NCBI RefSeq assembly: GCF_933775445.1
Contig: NC_065875.1
Span: 12,847,001 to 12,911,000 of the forward strand
From: Argentina anserina
Lineage: Eukaryota > Streptophyta > Magnoliopsida > Rosales > Rosaceae
Direction: 5' to 3'
Length of the DNA stretch: 64,000 nucleotides
Part shown: piece after piece, positions 38,393 to 50,684 of the stretch
Numbering within the stretch: position 1 is the first letter of the stretch
Layout: each line of letters starts with the position of its first letter
Translations under genes and position numbers: made by a program
Notes under the pieces: model-generated
What the model was told of the DNA's origin: nothing
The model's input: only the letters and a program-made list of their open reading frames with translations
Database searches by the model: none

Positions 38393-38504
38393 TCTTATGC
38401 CAGTATCCATGCCACGCTTGCATCCAACTCCGATCCCCTCTCTTTTTACTTGAAATGGAGAAATCAAATTAAATTTGATGTGCATTTTGTTGGTGAAAAC
38501 TGAA

Positions 38505-40173
38505 CTACATATGAAAATTTAAATGTTTAGCAATGAACCCACTTAAGACTTGAAACAAACTTCTGAGAACTTGGAAGAAGTTCATGAATGTTTCGTAGTT
38601 TTCCGGGTATGAAGAACTGCTTTTGTTTCCTGCCTTCAAAAGACAAGCTTCATGGTTATATTCTTCCACTTTGAGTTCTTCAACCATCAAACCTGACCAT
38701 TAACTTGTTAAATCCTTTCCAAAAAAAAAAAAAACATAACATGAACCAAGTTGAGATGCTATTCCTAGCCAGAATAGGAATAAAAATTATGCTAACAAAC
38801 AGATGCACTAATATCCATATGTCTATAGAATTAACAGAGTAGAGAAGTCTTACAGTGGTAAATAAGATGATCACTGAATCCAAGTCGACAGTTGCTTTTG
38901 AATGCATTAGGCTTAATTATGCAGGGGAGACCAACCATTTTGATTCATAGAGTTCACTAGTTCTGGGTACAACCAAATTATCTGAAATGCCAAACCTATC
39001 AAAACCATTTCAAACATATAATCAGCACTGCTCCTTTTAACTTCAACACTGAACCATTTTCATCATCTGGTTTCACTTTGTTTCAAGGACCCAAAAAATA
39101 AGTATCAAAACAGAACAAGAACCGAACAAGACCGATTCAATGCAGTTTCCGTCGGTTTCGGTCGGGTTTTATATTGTCGGTTCTGATGAATCTGCAGGAA
39201 TCATTTCGTTGGTTTTAAATCTGCAGTAACATAAAAACGATATGGGTTTCAAGTTTCATTCTTGGGAAGGAGACGTTGATTTCAGAACTGACTCGTTATG
39301 AGAACATCGAGTTGAAAATCAAAAACCCGAAAGAACCGACCCGATTTATTTCGGTTCTTCTTACATCGGTTCGGGTTCTGTTTCGGTTATACTTATATTG
39401 GCTATATATGACCTGCTACCCAGAATAGACCTACTTAGTGTATGTAAATAGAAGACATCTATGTCTACAAAACTTTTCGACCAAATGACCTAAGTGGACG
39501 AAGAACCTTTTCCGGTTTAAACCTTTCAACCCGAACCGAACCTAGAAGTCATTAGGTTTTCGGTTCGGTTCCACCCATATATTTTCATACTAAATGACCC
39601 AAGTAAAAAACTGCAAGAAACAGCCCTAGAGAGATGAGGAAGCAAGGATGAAGGAGTTGCACTTGCTGAAGTATTCGCCAGAGATTGCAGCATGAAGAAT
39701 GGTATCATCATTGTCGTCTCTAATCAAGGAATGCTGTTTTACTTTGCAATGGAACTGAAGGCAGAGAAAAGCCTGCGTGTTACCATTAAGAGCTGCGAGG
39801 AAGAGAGGCGTTTCTCCCTCCACATTTCGAAGGGAGACGAGGCTTGCAGCCTTGGCCGCAATGTGATAGCACACTTTGATATCCCCGAGCCGGACAGCCA
39901 GATGTAGAGGCGTGTAGCCTCTGTCATTTGCTATGCTGAGTTCTGCGGTTGAAGCATTATTGTCGTCTGCAGTAGTACTAAGAATGATTTTCACCAATCT
40001 AACGCGATTTCGGTCTGGCCATCTGATATGGCAATGTGCAGAGCAATCTCTTTAGATCTGGTTATCTTGGCAACCTGAGCTTTAACACTGCTTCTGTAGG
40101 CCTCCATAACCTTTTCCCATTGTGCTTTCATTGCGTTTTCGAACAAGCTATCAATTTCCTCGTCTAAAGCCAT
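38505..40173 (-). pseudogene. Ankyrin-repeat (ITN1/ACD6-like) gene remnant
   Basis: The start codon is at 40171-40173. The first part encodes an N-terminal helix and one ankyrin start (ALHIAISDGQTEI). A one-base loss near 40001-40003 then shifts the frame, and ankyrin repeats continue at 39997-39640 (GYTPLHLAVRLGD, GETPLFLAALNG, DDTILHAAISGEYF). The YF is followed by a possible GC-type donor (CA|GCAAGT). A downstream exon at about 38690-38505 contains KVEEYN and SYPENYETFMNFFQVL, a signature found after the ankyrin repeats in this family. The exon expected between them, and the C-terminal membrane PGG domain, were not found. Intact relatives are membrane ankyrin proteins linked to stress and salt responses. 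Confidence 0.65.
39110..39580. repeat. CGGTT-rich repetitive segment
   Basis: Many copies of TCGGTT, CGGTTC and the inverse AACCGA lie on both strands, denser at the two ends. Such segments are common as decayed TIR transposons in plants. Exact ends and target duplication were not found. It lies where the missing ankyrin exon or intron should be. Confidence 0.45.
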
Positions 40174-40689
40174 GGTAGCTGATCTCTGATCTAGTTAACT
40201 GATCGCGAGAGCTGTTATATACGTCATGTAGTGGGTAGGGACTACTGAGGAAGATGAATGCGAATGGAGTGTTGAACAAATATGCCAGCCGAAAGCTATT
40301 GTTACTGGATAGAGTTTTCACTATGAATCAAACAATTGCAATGCTTCCACTGCTACAGAAAAGAAAAGTAAATAACATAATCTAGATTTGCTTGATTCTT
40401 ATTTGGCCCTTGCCAATTGGTTTGTATAATTTTTTAACTTGGTTATTATGGAACTCACTTTTCTCGTGTTTTGTAAAGCCCTTGGAGGAAGAAGGGAACA
40501 CACAAAGTCCAAGTATAGGTGAAGAGTGCACTGAATATATTGCTCCACCTCTATCATTCGTAAGCAAATTTCATCCTCTTCAAGTTATCTTCTGGTTCCT
40601 TGAAGGTCATGGTACCTTAATCAAACACACGCTCTTTTTCTTTAAAAATTCTAGCTACCGTGTAGCACATACTTTAACTAAGTCCTTGT
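40174..40689. other. Intergenic, no feature recognised
   Basis: Contains the former upstream region of the ankyrin remnant. I see no coding frame with family similarity. It ends at the target-site CTTGT of the mini-Copia (40685-40689). Confidence 0.5.
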
Positions 40690-41180
40690 TGTTGGGTTTC
40701 CAGCCCATGTGTTTTTCCTAAGATGGTTTCTTAGAGTATGGTGTTCCAATAAGGATAGGGAATCCTTATTGATGATGGTTTACTTGTAGAAGGAGGAGGC
40801 TTTATAGCCTACCACTATTAGGAATAGGATTCCTATTTGGTGAGGAAACATGTTTGTCCTTATGGCTATATAAGGAGGGGTTATGCTCTAGGTTTAGGCA
40901 TCACAGAGACAAAGAGCATAGTGTGTTCCATTCTCGGTTAGAGGGTGAGAGAGGGCAGAGAGGAGAAAGATAGGAAGAGAAGAGTTCTTGTTTTCTTAGT
41001 CTTTCTTGTGTACCCATTATTAATATAGTGGAAGTGTGTTTCTGTCCGGTGGATGTAGGCAAAGCTATTTGCTGAACCACCTTAAATCTGTGTTCCTGTG
41101 TTCTTTTCTTTGTGGTTGTTTCTCTTGGTTTGCTGTGCTTGTTCTGTTTCTCTGACTAACTTGTTGACCGATTCACTACA
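40690..41180 (+). repeat. 5' LTR of the mini-Copia
   Basis: 491 bp. GGCTATATAAGGAG at about 40864-40877 is a good TATA element. Transcripts would start about 30 bases downstream, giving a repeated R region within the rest of the LTR. Confidence 0.9.
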
Positions 41181-41182
41181 AG

Positions 41183-41194
41183 TGGTACCAGAGC
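41183..41194 (+). other. Primer-binding site of the mini-Copia
   Basis: TGGTACCAGAGC, one base from the standard initiator tRNA-Met site, two bases after the LTR. Confidence 0.85.
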
Positions 41195-41235
41195 CTGGTT
41201 GAAGGTTGGGTTCGGCTGAAATCGGTGTTGTCATA

Positions 41236-42126
41236 ATGGATGATGATGTGAAAGGCACAATGATCAAAGTCACCCACAAGAATTGGGTGACGTGGAAGCC
41301 AAGAATGGAGGATATCCTGTGTTGTAGGGATATGTATGAGCCCATAGAGGGTGCGGCTGCAAGGCCAACCAATATGGATGATGAAAGGTGGCAAGAGAAG
41401 GGTCACATGAAGCGGATGTGTCGAAAGTGGAAACAAAACAAAAAGAAAAGCAAGTACCAAGATGAAGATAATGGTTATTCTGCTTGTGTTTCGGATGAGC
41501 TTCTTACTTTACAAGAATGTCTATATGTGGGTGACAATGGTCATGATTGGTTCGTGGATACGGGTGCAAGTTGTCATGTTAGTTCCAACTTGGAGCTCTT
41601 TTCTACATACAAGGCATGTGGCTTTGGGATGTTAAAGATGGGCAATTCAAGCTACTCCAAGATTTCGGGAATAGGAGATATTTGCATCGAGACTAATCTG
41701 GGTTACCATATGACATTAAAGGATGTGAGGCACGTTCCAGATCTACGTGTCAACATACTGTCTGCAAGTGCTCTTGACAGGCAAGGTTTCCACCAGTTTA
41801 TTGGTGATGGGAAGTGGAAGCTGACGAATCAATCGTTGGACGTTGCTAGTGGAGATTTTTGTCGTTCCTTGTACAAAACACATAGCTTGGTGTATAAAGA
41901 TGACTTGAGTGCAATGGGTGATACTTCTTCGGACATACGGCGTCATGGTGACGGCCATATAAGGAAGAAAGGCGTTCTGGAAAAGTGGTCCCAAATGTCC
42001 TTTTCCAATGAGTATTCTGACCAGGGTGAAGATGGTCAAGAGTTGTTCCACCAACAGGGACATGGTGATGAGTTGTTCGATCAGGTAGATCCTGATCAGG
42101 GGGAGCTGCATGCTCCAACCACATAG
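41236..42126 (+). CDS. Fused gag-protease ORF of the mini-Copia
   Basis: 296 codons without a stop, from the ATG at 41236 to TAG at 42124-42126. Residues 1-50 match Copia gag N-termini (NWVTWKPRMEDILCC, YEPIEG). About residues 51-70 pass straight from DDERW into the end of a zinc knuckle (GHMKRMC), so the gag centre is deleted in frame. About 103-200 form the aspartic protease, with the active-site motif DTGAS and the usual following segments (MGN, ISGIGDI, VRHVPDLRVNILSAS). The tail has no known domain. RT, RNase H and integrase are missing. Whether the frame is translated and useful, or is just a young deletion product, cannot be decided from sequence alone. Confidence 0.75.
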   Translation: MDDDVKGTMIKVTHKNWVTWKPRMEDILCCRDMYEPIEGAAARPTNMDDERWQEKGHMKRMCRKWKQNKKKSKYQDEDNGYSACVSDELLTLQECLYVGDNGHDWFVDTGASCHVSSNLELFSTYKACGFGMLKMGNSSYSKISGIGDICIETNLGYHMTLKDVRHVPDLRVNILSASALDRQGFHQFIGDGKWKLTNQSLDVASGDFCRSLYKTHSLVYKDDLSAMGDTSSDIRRHGDGHIRKKGVLEKWSQMSFSNEYSDQGEDGQELFHQQGHGDELFDQVDPDQGELHAPTT

Positions 42127-42196
42127 TTCTGCATCAAGTCAGCTTGGGCGGACTCTCGGTGATGGAGTCGCGCCGGTGTACCTCCCTCATGGTCTG

Positions 42197-42206
42197 GAGG
42201 GGGAGA
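42197..42206 (+). other. Polypurine tract of the mini-Copia
   Basis: GGAGGGGGAG ends one base before the right LTR, as expected for plus-strand priming. Confidence 0.85.
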
Positions 42207-42207
42207 T

Positions 42208-42698
42208 TGTTGGGATTCCAGCCCATGTGTTTTTCCTAAGATGGTTTCTTAGAGTATGGTGTTCCGATAAGGATAGGGAATCCTTATTGATGATGGTTTA
42301 CTTGTAGAAGGAGGAGGCTTTATAGCCTACCACTATTAGGAATAGGATTCCTATTTGGTGAGGAAACATGTTTGTCCTTATGGCTATATAAGGAGGGGTT
42401 ATGCTCTAGGTTTAGGCATCACAGAGACAAAGAGCATAGTGTGTTCCATTCTCGGTTAGAGGGTGAGAGAGGGCAGAGAGGAGAAAGATAGGAAGAGAAG
42501 AGTTCTTGTTTTCTTAGTCTTTCTTGTGTACCCATTATTAATATAGTGGAAGTGTGTTTCTGTCCGGTGGATGTAGACAAAGCTATTTGCTGAACCACCT
42601 TAAATCTGTGTTCCTGTGTTCTTTTCTTTGTGATTGTTTCTCTTGGTTTGCTGTGCTTGTTCTGTTTCTCTGACTAACTTGTTGACCGATTCACTACA
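42208..42698 (+). repeat. 3' LTR of the mini-Copia
   Basis: Nearly identical to 40690-41180. The differences noted are GGGATTCC for GGGTTTCC at the start, one A/G change in GTTCC(A/G)ATAAGG, GTAGAC for GTAGGC, and TGATTG for TGGTTG. Confidence 0.9.
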
Positions 42699-42706
42699 AG
42701 ACTTGT

Positions 42707-43395
42707 AGGGATCAAAGAACATCTGCCAACTTGGTTGTTCCTTTCCCTTAAAAAATTAGCCGAAAGTTAATATGTATATCAGCATATGTAATTAACTGTA
42801 GTGAGTTTATCACTTGATCCAAATGGCAAATATCAGCTTCCAATTTCGACTTGTAAAGGTGTTTTGACTGTGCAGTGTAGTTGAGTGTTGAGTAACAAAG
42901 GGAAAATGAAATCGGGTACGTTGAGAATTCTTTATAACAAATTAAAATAAAAATCAAATAAAAATGTTTTAACTGAGAACAGAAATTTGGAAATACTGCA
43001 ACCCGCCCCGCCCCCACATATCAACTTCTATAGCACACAAGTATTCTACATGTTGCAACTGGTAAAATAAATTGCTTTCAAGTCTTGATATCCAGATCTT
43101 CTATCCAGATCCAATGCAACTCTGATACAATGATACAACTCCTGAAGATCATGATGGGTTGCACCAAGCGACCATTGAGGACACCCGATTGAGAGAGAAC
43201 ATTTCACAGATCCACCACATTCTTACATTCTCTTGCCTTCCAGCGGCAAGTGGTTTTTTTTTTTTTTTGTGGCCGTCAATGACTCACAAATCACAGCTAC
43301 CTATCTGAGAAAACCTGCTCTGAGCCTCTTATAGATACAATTCCTAATTAAATGGCATCACGCTTATGACCATTGGAGGTGTTCGAAATATGGAG
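42707..43395. other. Intergenic region and METTL13-like 3' UTR
   Basis: The part next to 43395 should be the 3' UTR of the minus-strand gene. It includes a T-run at 43255-43268 and a C-rich GCCCCGCCCCC stretch at about 43003-43014. No other feature was seen. Confidence 0.5.
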
Positions 43396-46300
43396 TCACT
43401 TCAAACGTTTTATCTTCGTTGTAACATTTATAATGCTTTGGCTTATCTCCGGGTGCTCCAATTTTAACAATTTCTCAAGTTGAACAGTGGCTTTGGCAAA
43501 GCCGTCCTCCTTGATACAGGAAGCTGAAGGAAGGGCAAAAATGACTTCATTGACATCTTCTTCAAGCTGAAGGTGGAAGAGATGGCTGAACACCTGGAGA
43601 TAAAGATCAAATTGCTATATCAGAGCTACTGGCATATGAATATATCATGAAAAATGCACACTGGTTACCATGAAAACAAAGTGTCAATCAAAATGACAAA
43701 ATAGATGAGTTCAACAGTGGATTTACGTTACTGCCAATATTGCATAGACTGATAGACATGCTAATATAAGTTAAGAATTCCAGTCATTTTTTGGTTAAGA
43801 TTAATGAAACAAATAAGTGCCAGCAGATTAAAGGTTCACAAAGTGTAGCAACAAAAGAAACCTAGATAATACCTATAAAAAGTAAAAATTGCACGAGCTT
43901 TGTTCAAATGAAGTAAAAGAGTTTTTGAAGCATAGATATGGACACAAATCTTCCAGATGCAAGAGATACGTAGTTGGCCTAATGAAAAATAACATATTGT
44001 TTTCTTTTCTCACCGATTTCATCCTTAAAATAACAGTGTCTTTAATGTCTTGGGACCTTGAAACCAAATTTATGATAAATAGACCATTCTCTGTAAGGGC
44101 ATCCTTCACACACTGGAGAAACGATTCGTCCACAAAATTAGCTGCAGGGCAGGTCATTCCAGAGCTGTATGTGAAATGTTATGGTAATTTAAAACAAGCC
44201 CATTTTTTAAACCAGAATTGCTTCTTGAAGAAAAAAAAAAGAGTAGACATCATTCACCTTGAGTCTGCAGAATCCACATCGATAATGACTATATCTAACT
44301 TCGAATTTACCTGGCCTTCTACATGAGATGCCAAACCATTTCCATTAGATGATGGGGATTCAAAATTGCACTGACCATTCTCATTTCCTCCAACACAAGA
44401 TTTTTCATCTTCCGCAAAAAGAGCTTTTCTAACATATTGAATCCCATCAGCAATGTGCACCTGATACACCGTAGAATATATAAGAAGCAGTGTATGTTGA
44501 ATACAATACCATATCAGTGCAAGAACAATATAATAGGGCAACCTCAGTCCAGTATTTGTTATGTTGTTGAATGTTCGTTTGTCCAATAACACGACCTCAG
44601 TACCTTACATCCAAGTTTTTCTCAACATTAAAAAAAAAACACGCATAAAATTTGAGAACTCTATTATATTCATTCGCTTGAATTTGCTTCTCCCATCAAT
44701 TGCTTGGAATCTCCCTTAAGTTCTTTATCGTCATATTATATTGAAAATGCAGTAGAAAAGAGATTAATTTGAGGTATACAAGTTAAGCTCTTGACGCTAA
44801 TTTATTATCAAGAACTGAATGAGCTATTTATTTAAACCCACAAGGCAAGCGATTAAACTGAAAGAAAAAAAATAGTATACTGCATACAGCTATCGTTTTA
44901 AAACACCATTGGGACGCCAAACTGCTTTAACTGCTTAGGTCTACAAACTTTATCACATCTAACCAAATGAGGTTTAGATTGAGTGCCCCTTTCTATTGAA
45001 TTTTTGAATGTAGTCACAAGTTCGCACAGGAAGCTTAGCAGTCTGGATGGTGTAGATAGGTACTGTAGGACGTTCTTCCTTATATTTCCCAAGCAAGGTC
45101 AAGAACACAGTTACATGAGTTTAGCTTCTTCAGAACTATTACTTGTGGCCAAAGAACCATACTCAGTTCAACTAAGGCCTATTCGTACACAGTACTCTAG
45201 ACTACTCAACAGTATAGGTTTCAATAGTTTTCTCAAAATGCTTACTATAGATTGCATGAAAGATGGTAGTATGATACAAAAAGAGATACCTGCAAGTGAT
45301 CATCTTCGGTGAAACCAAAGTATTCTTTTGCAAGTTTGATAACTATGGGATCCAACTCCACTGCCTGTAAATACAACTTTCAGTCGCTGCAGTTTTATAA
45401 AATAAAATTAAAAAATTAAGGAAGATGATTGGAAACTTTTTTTCTTTATTTGCTAGGATATTTGGACCGAGTTTAGAATTACCTCAATATGCATAAAAGG
45501 CATACATTTATGAAGGAACATAGGAAGTAAACCTGCTCCAAGACCAATCACAACAGTTTTGACCTGGAAAATATTTGTAGTATGAAACGAGGAAACCACC
45601 ATAATTATAGAGGATAATAGCTGGAATAACTATTCAAATATGTGAATAGTGTAAATTACTAGGCACAAATAACACACAGCCAACAGAACTGGACAGTATG
45701 ACTAACATCCAGTAAACTTTTTAGAAGTGCATTAAAATTCAGTCACTTAACTGAAGCCTTATTCCAAACATCCATAGAAACTTCTACCAGTTAGAACCAT
45801 GCGAGGATCACAACTCTATCGCGAAAATATGTAACAAAAGAAAGGAGATGGGCAACAACATACTCAGGACCAATAAAAGAGTGAAAGACCATGCATACAC
45901 CCCCCCCCCACCCACCAGAACAAAAGAATGCCCCTATGTTGCATCAATCTGAAACAGTTGCGAATCCACATCTTCTGAAGAAAAAAGAATTGATTGTTTT
46001 GTTTTTCTGAGCCAGAATTCTAAAGAGAAGCAAAAAACCTACACAATACCAAAGGCTAGCAGTTCTCTTGTTGACCTAAACCACAAATTTATATCACTTG
46101 ACAAGAAACAAGTCTCCTACCCACACCACAATCAACTACTGCCTATTCCTATCAGGCAAAGTAAATGGATTGTGTGACACTGACTGATCCACCTAACCTC
46201 CACCTTTCAAAAAAATGCTGCTCTAGGGAGAAAAGGTACTTGAGAGTCGAGACTGTATTGGATTTAATGTGTCAGTGAGCCGCTGACCGAGACAAAAGAG

Positions 46301-49300
46301 TCATTTTACACTGACATCCTTGTTTGAAGAGTTAAAATTAAGAAACATTACAAATTCTACAACACATTAGCAGAAATTGTTGAATTCCATTTTATCAAGA
46401 TTCATCATAAAAATTAAATTCCTACAGTTGAAGAGAGTCAAGGGGCTAATTTTAATAGCACCCAACAATTTAACACTCATTTTATGTGTCCAAATATAGT
46501 GCTCAAGGGTTACAGATATTGACACATTTGAAATTTATTGACCCACACACACAACCTGATCTTGTACTAGGCAAAGTTTTCATTCAGTAACTTACCTACT
46601 TTAATAAAAGAAAAATGCATACACCATAATTAGGGAAAACAAAAAAATTCATGGTCTTAATGGGATAAAACCCCCATTGAATGACCTAGTAATTAACCCT
46701 TGATCTTTAGAGCAAGCATGGGCTAGGACAAAGAAGTAATAAAACAATGCTTACTGATTTTTGTGTTGACTCCATGGTTTCCAGATAAGATGAAATCAAC
46801 ATTAATCCAGAAATAATCCCGGTATGATAAGAACTAGCCAGATATCCATGATACACCTTCAGCTGGTGGGCCGTCTCTGAAAAAAAAAATTATAGTAACT
46901 GAATAGTTCGGAATCAACAAAAATTAGGCAAGCATAACTTCAACACAAGCGGCAATGAGGATGTTCTTTTGTTATAGACAGTAAATAGGTATAAAACTAC
47001 AAAGATTTGAAAAAATAAAATAAAAGAGGCTAGAAGATTGTAGGAAAGAGTTGACAGTGAACTGTTGACTTCCAAAAATTGGCATTTATGTTCAGTTTGA
47101 ACATAACTAAATAAATTTACTGTTGAGAATATCAACTTTATGAGCTCGGCCCTGGGTTCATATATGAGAACTGCAAACCTATAACAGGAATAAAGGCCAA
47201 CATTTTCTACATAAGTGCAGGATGTTTTCTTTCAAAATAACAAAGCTAACAGTGTAAAAATAGCATGCACAAATTTCATGATATTAACAACCACACCAGA
47301 ACGGAGGAACTTAAATTAAATTTACACCAAAAAAACATATTACCATCACTTCGTCTTTGGATTCCTCTTCTTTTAGATTTGGATGATGAATTTGATTTTT
47401 TCTTCTCTCTCTCACCAACAGCTTTATATTTAGATCCTTCCTTTGATAGAAGAGCTTCAGACTGAACTAGACCCTCACTTCTTTGGAAGACAAGGCGACG
47501 AAATGTCAAATCTTTGGATGCTAGAATGCGACTGATATCACCATCATCAGTTTCATAGATCACGTCCTCAACTATTATCGGTCCAGTTATTGACGATGTG
47601 ACCTGCAATTGTATGCAAGCAGGCAAGGATAATGAAAATGCTGAGCACCTTTTTTTATTATGAGAACCAAGTTTGAACCATGAAATAATAGTTTACAAAG
47701 AAAAAACCTGGTGCACAATATTTCGTTGCTTGATCCCATCACCAGCCATCATGAATCTACAGTAGTAACAGGCCAATATAAACATATAAGAAAATTGATT
47801 TGCACCACAGAAAAAACATATGGTGTCATGGAATTGTGGCAAAATATATCGACTTAAACTTATGGGACTTGATGTATAAAATTAATCAGAATTAACAACT
47901 CAATTAGTAATAGAAAAGCCTCAATGTTAAAACAGTTTAACGGTATTAAGATGATAAAACAGAATGCCTAAGTTTGAGAAGAAGTGTCGATTATCATCGA
48001 AAGGGGTTTATTAATCTTCTGTTTTGATATAAACTAGACCATGGAAAAAATTTAAAACTAATGGCCGAAAAGAATTGTATTTTATAGGCTTATGCCATAT
48101 AAAATAATCAAAGATCTAGCACGTCTTTGGCCTAGAAATGTTGAAAGCAACTGTAAGTAAGTTTTTCTAAAACATATAAAAGATAAAGGATGGTGCTAAT
48201 AAAACACCCTTTTTTATTTCTATTGACATACTCCATGTATCATTCTTATGAAGAATTATGTGATTGACTGATTACCCATCTCTATTCACACACCTAATTG
48301 TCTAGAACATTAAATAATATTAAAAAGGGAAGAAAAAAAAAAGGATCTTCCACAACATGCTTTGGATTCAGAGTACAGTTTTGATATCGATTAACAACTG
48401 TGGGCTTCAAATCTAAGTTGTGAGGAATTTAATTCAGAAATATAAGATAATTATATTAAAAGAAAAGAGCTGTAAGTAACATACGGAATTTGAGCTCCAT
48501 CATCATCTTTTCCAGGTGCCAGTTGTTTAACTAAAGGAGATAAATCCTTCTGAAAACACCACACCAAAGATAATAAAGAATAACAAAATAAATAGCTAAA
48601 CAACCAAAATCAACAATGCCTTATATATACAATAAGACAAAGAAAAATTACCTGAATATCATCCATGCTGGCACTAACATGGCTGGCATCTAATAAAACC
48701 TTACATTCAGCAAATAACAAATTAGAGGAGCCAAAAAAAAAAAGCAGCAGAGAGAGAGAACCCTGGAAAATAAGGGTCATAAAGAAAATGTGAAGAAGAG
48801 GTACCATTACTAGACGAGCAGCCTTTGAGCTTTCTACCACCATCCATTGTCCTTCTTCAGAGGAGAAGAGCCATTCATGAGCACGCGTCTGCAATCAAAG
48901 ATTGTATAAACGATTTTTTATTTATACAAGTAGAGAGCATAGAGAAACCAGTAAGTAACATATGTATCAGGAAACATAGAATTAGACAATGTTCTAAATA
49001 TATCAATACAAAATCAAATGAACCATACTATATACAACCAAGTTTCATAAAACATACAAAAGAAAAATAGATAAATAAGTAAATAATTGTGTCCACTACA
49101 TGTAAGAACTGAATTCTATGAAAATCTTGGACTTCATGGAACCTCTTTTCTTTTATTTTTTCTGTAGGCATGTTTATAATTTGACATGTAGAACTAAAGT
49201 TCCATTTTAGTAGGAATGTAGACATACCTTGGGCACAATAAAGACCCCACAATGATAAACGAAGGTGTCAGATATTTCCTTCGCATCAAGAACTACAGCT

Positions 49301-50684
49301 CTGCAACTGAAGTTGGAGCCCCCACGTAAAGTAAGTTGAAAACGACGACCAGGGCGAAGCTTCGTTAAATCTCCTTTAGCTCCAAATTTTATGTCTTCAA
49401 GAGAGTACTGTATATCTGAAGCAGAGGAGTACTCTCTACGAATTTGATTCTCATTTTCAACAGCTTCAAGAAGTTCACGACCCTAAACCCACAACCAGCA
49501 CCTCATGTCAATCGTTTGAGAGACTAAACCCATAAGCTATGTAACCTAGTGTTACTTCATTAAATATATCATAAAAGTTCAACAAAATGATTTAATATGT
49601 TTTGAAACCTAAAAAGTAAGCACTCTTCTGTAGCATCTAGTTATTCAATTGGGCCTTTATGGTGTTTACATAACGGGTAATTAGGATGTATTATCACTAT
49701 ATGTTTATGTTCAGGAAGATAATATATTTTACCTGACTTCCTCTACAAGCAAGGGAAGATTTATTGAATAAAGATGTGATCTCCTGCAACTCCGTTGACA
49801 TCTCTTTCACTGCAACTACCATAAACGCTTGAAGACTGGGTTTACTAGACGGCTTGTGAGGTATGGCATGAACACTAATTTTCCACCCAAACCGGAACTT
49901 CGGGAAAAGTAGAGCTGGCATCAGTAACCAAGACAATTAGCAGTTATTAATTTCCTGCAATCCGACTAATTGTGAGACATCAAGAGAGTACCTAGAACAT
50001 GCGACTCCGCCAATGTAAGGCAAATAAATTTCCCTCCAGTCTTCAAAACTCTTCCAACCTGAAAAACACAAACACAATTCCACTCAAACAAACACTCCTC
50101 AAGCAAAACGGAAGTAAGCTACTGATAACGTAAGCTAAATTCCATCAGACCTCTGCTAAGTATTGATCCCCTAACTTCGGGCCGAGCTCCGGCTCCATTA
50201 AAGCATCCAATCCACCTTTGTCAACCACAGCATCAAATGCCTCATTCTCAAGCTGTAAATTCACAACAATAACCCTAGCATTTCAATTCAATTCAATTCA
50301 CATTCCTAAAGGCTAAGCTCTAAACATTTGAAGAAACTGAAGTACCTGCATGGCGGTCATGTCCATGATGCGCCACCTCATAAGGGGGCGGAGGCGGACA
50401 TTGCGGCGGAGGCAATCAGAAATGGCGACCTTGGAGAAGTCGATGTTGGTGATGGAGGTGAAGCCGGCGTCATAGAGGTGCTCGGAGAGGCGGGAGCTGC
50501 CGCAGCCGGGGATGAGGATTTGGGGATTTGGCGGGAGGTGGGAGAGCAAGGGGTGGCGGAGCTCGGACCACTCGGCGTACCACTCGAAGGCGTCGTCGGT
50601 GCCGCGGATGGTGAAGAACTTGTCCCAGTTCTCTTTGCTTGTGAAGTCGCCTAGGGTTTCTAGAAGCTGATCCTCCTTGGCCAT
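43396..50684 (-). CDS. METTL13-like (eEF1A-type) dual methyltransferase
   Basis: Sixteen exons, complement of 50346-50684, 50151-50252, 49992-50058, 49733-49914, 49228-49482, 48805-48888, 48652-48699, 48485-48549, 47708-47756, 47344-47602, 46755-46876, 45483-45563, 45290-45364, 44258-44460, 44014-44164 and 43396-43593. All junctions are GT-AG, phases join, and the total is 2280 nt, or 759 residues, with no lesion. The N-terminal class I methyltransferase has its SAM-binding motif at about residues 55-67 (ILIPGCGSSRLSE) and a VDKGGLDAL segment in exon 2. A second methyltransferase domain begins at about 525 (VVIGLGAGLLP...AVELDP). The two-domain layout is that of METTL13/EEF1AKNMT, which in mammals methylates the N-terminus and Lys55 of elongation factor eEF1A. 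The same role in plants is inference. The start is supported by conserved sequence immediately after the ATG. Confidence 0.92.

Larger units (their letters stand above)
25325..38480 (+). mobile_element. Decayed Copia element split by two later insertions
   Basis: Plus-sense order: a 156-bp LTR (25325-25480), a tRNA-Met-type primer site, leader, [Gypsy insertion], gag start at 35460, [solo LTR insertion], gag zinc knuckle, protease active-site stretch, and a polypurine-like tract at about 38307. Everything from the protease onward is deleted and no right LTR was recognised. Both insertions carry target duplications that fit back to contiguous gag or leader sequence. The right boundary is approximate. 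Confidence 0.7.
40690..42700 (+). mobile_element. Complete 2-kb mini-Copia with intact LTRs and one ORF
   Basis: LTRs 40690-41180 and 42208-42698, each 491 bp, start TGTTGGG and end CACTACA (possibly plus AAG) and differ at only a few positions. CTTGT is found on both sides (40685-40689 and 42702-42706). A tRNA-Met primer site follows the left LTR and a polypurine tract precedes the right one. The 1027-bp interior carries one open frame spanning part of gag and the protease, and nothing of integrase, RT or RNase H. The uncertain two bases at the LTR end come from the fit of the target duplication. Confidence 0.88.

Noticed and set aside
44898..45312. Frames on both strands in a METTL13-like intron (64 and 109 codons)
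   Set aside because: They sit between well-supported exons 13 and 14 and lack any domain; treated as intron.
50328..50654. 108-codon plus-strand frame opposite METTL13-like exon 1
   Set aside because: Antisense shadow of a conserved coding exon in GC-rich sequence; low-complexity Gly/Ala/Glu product with no domain.
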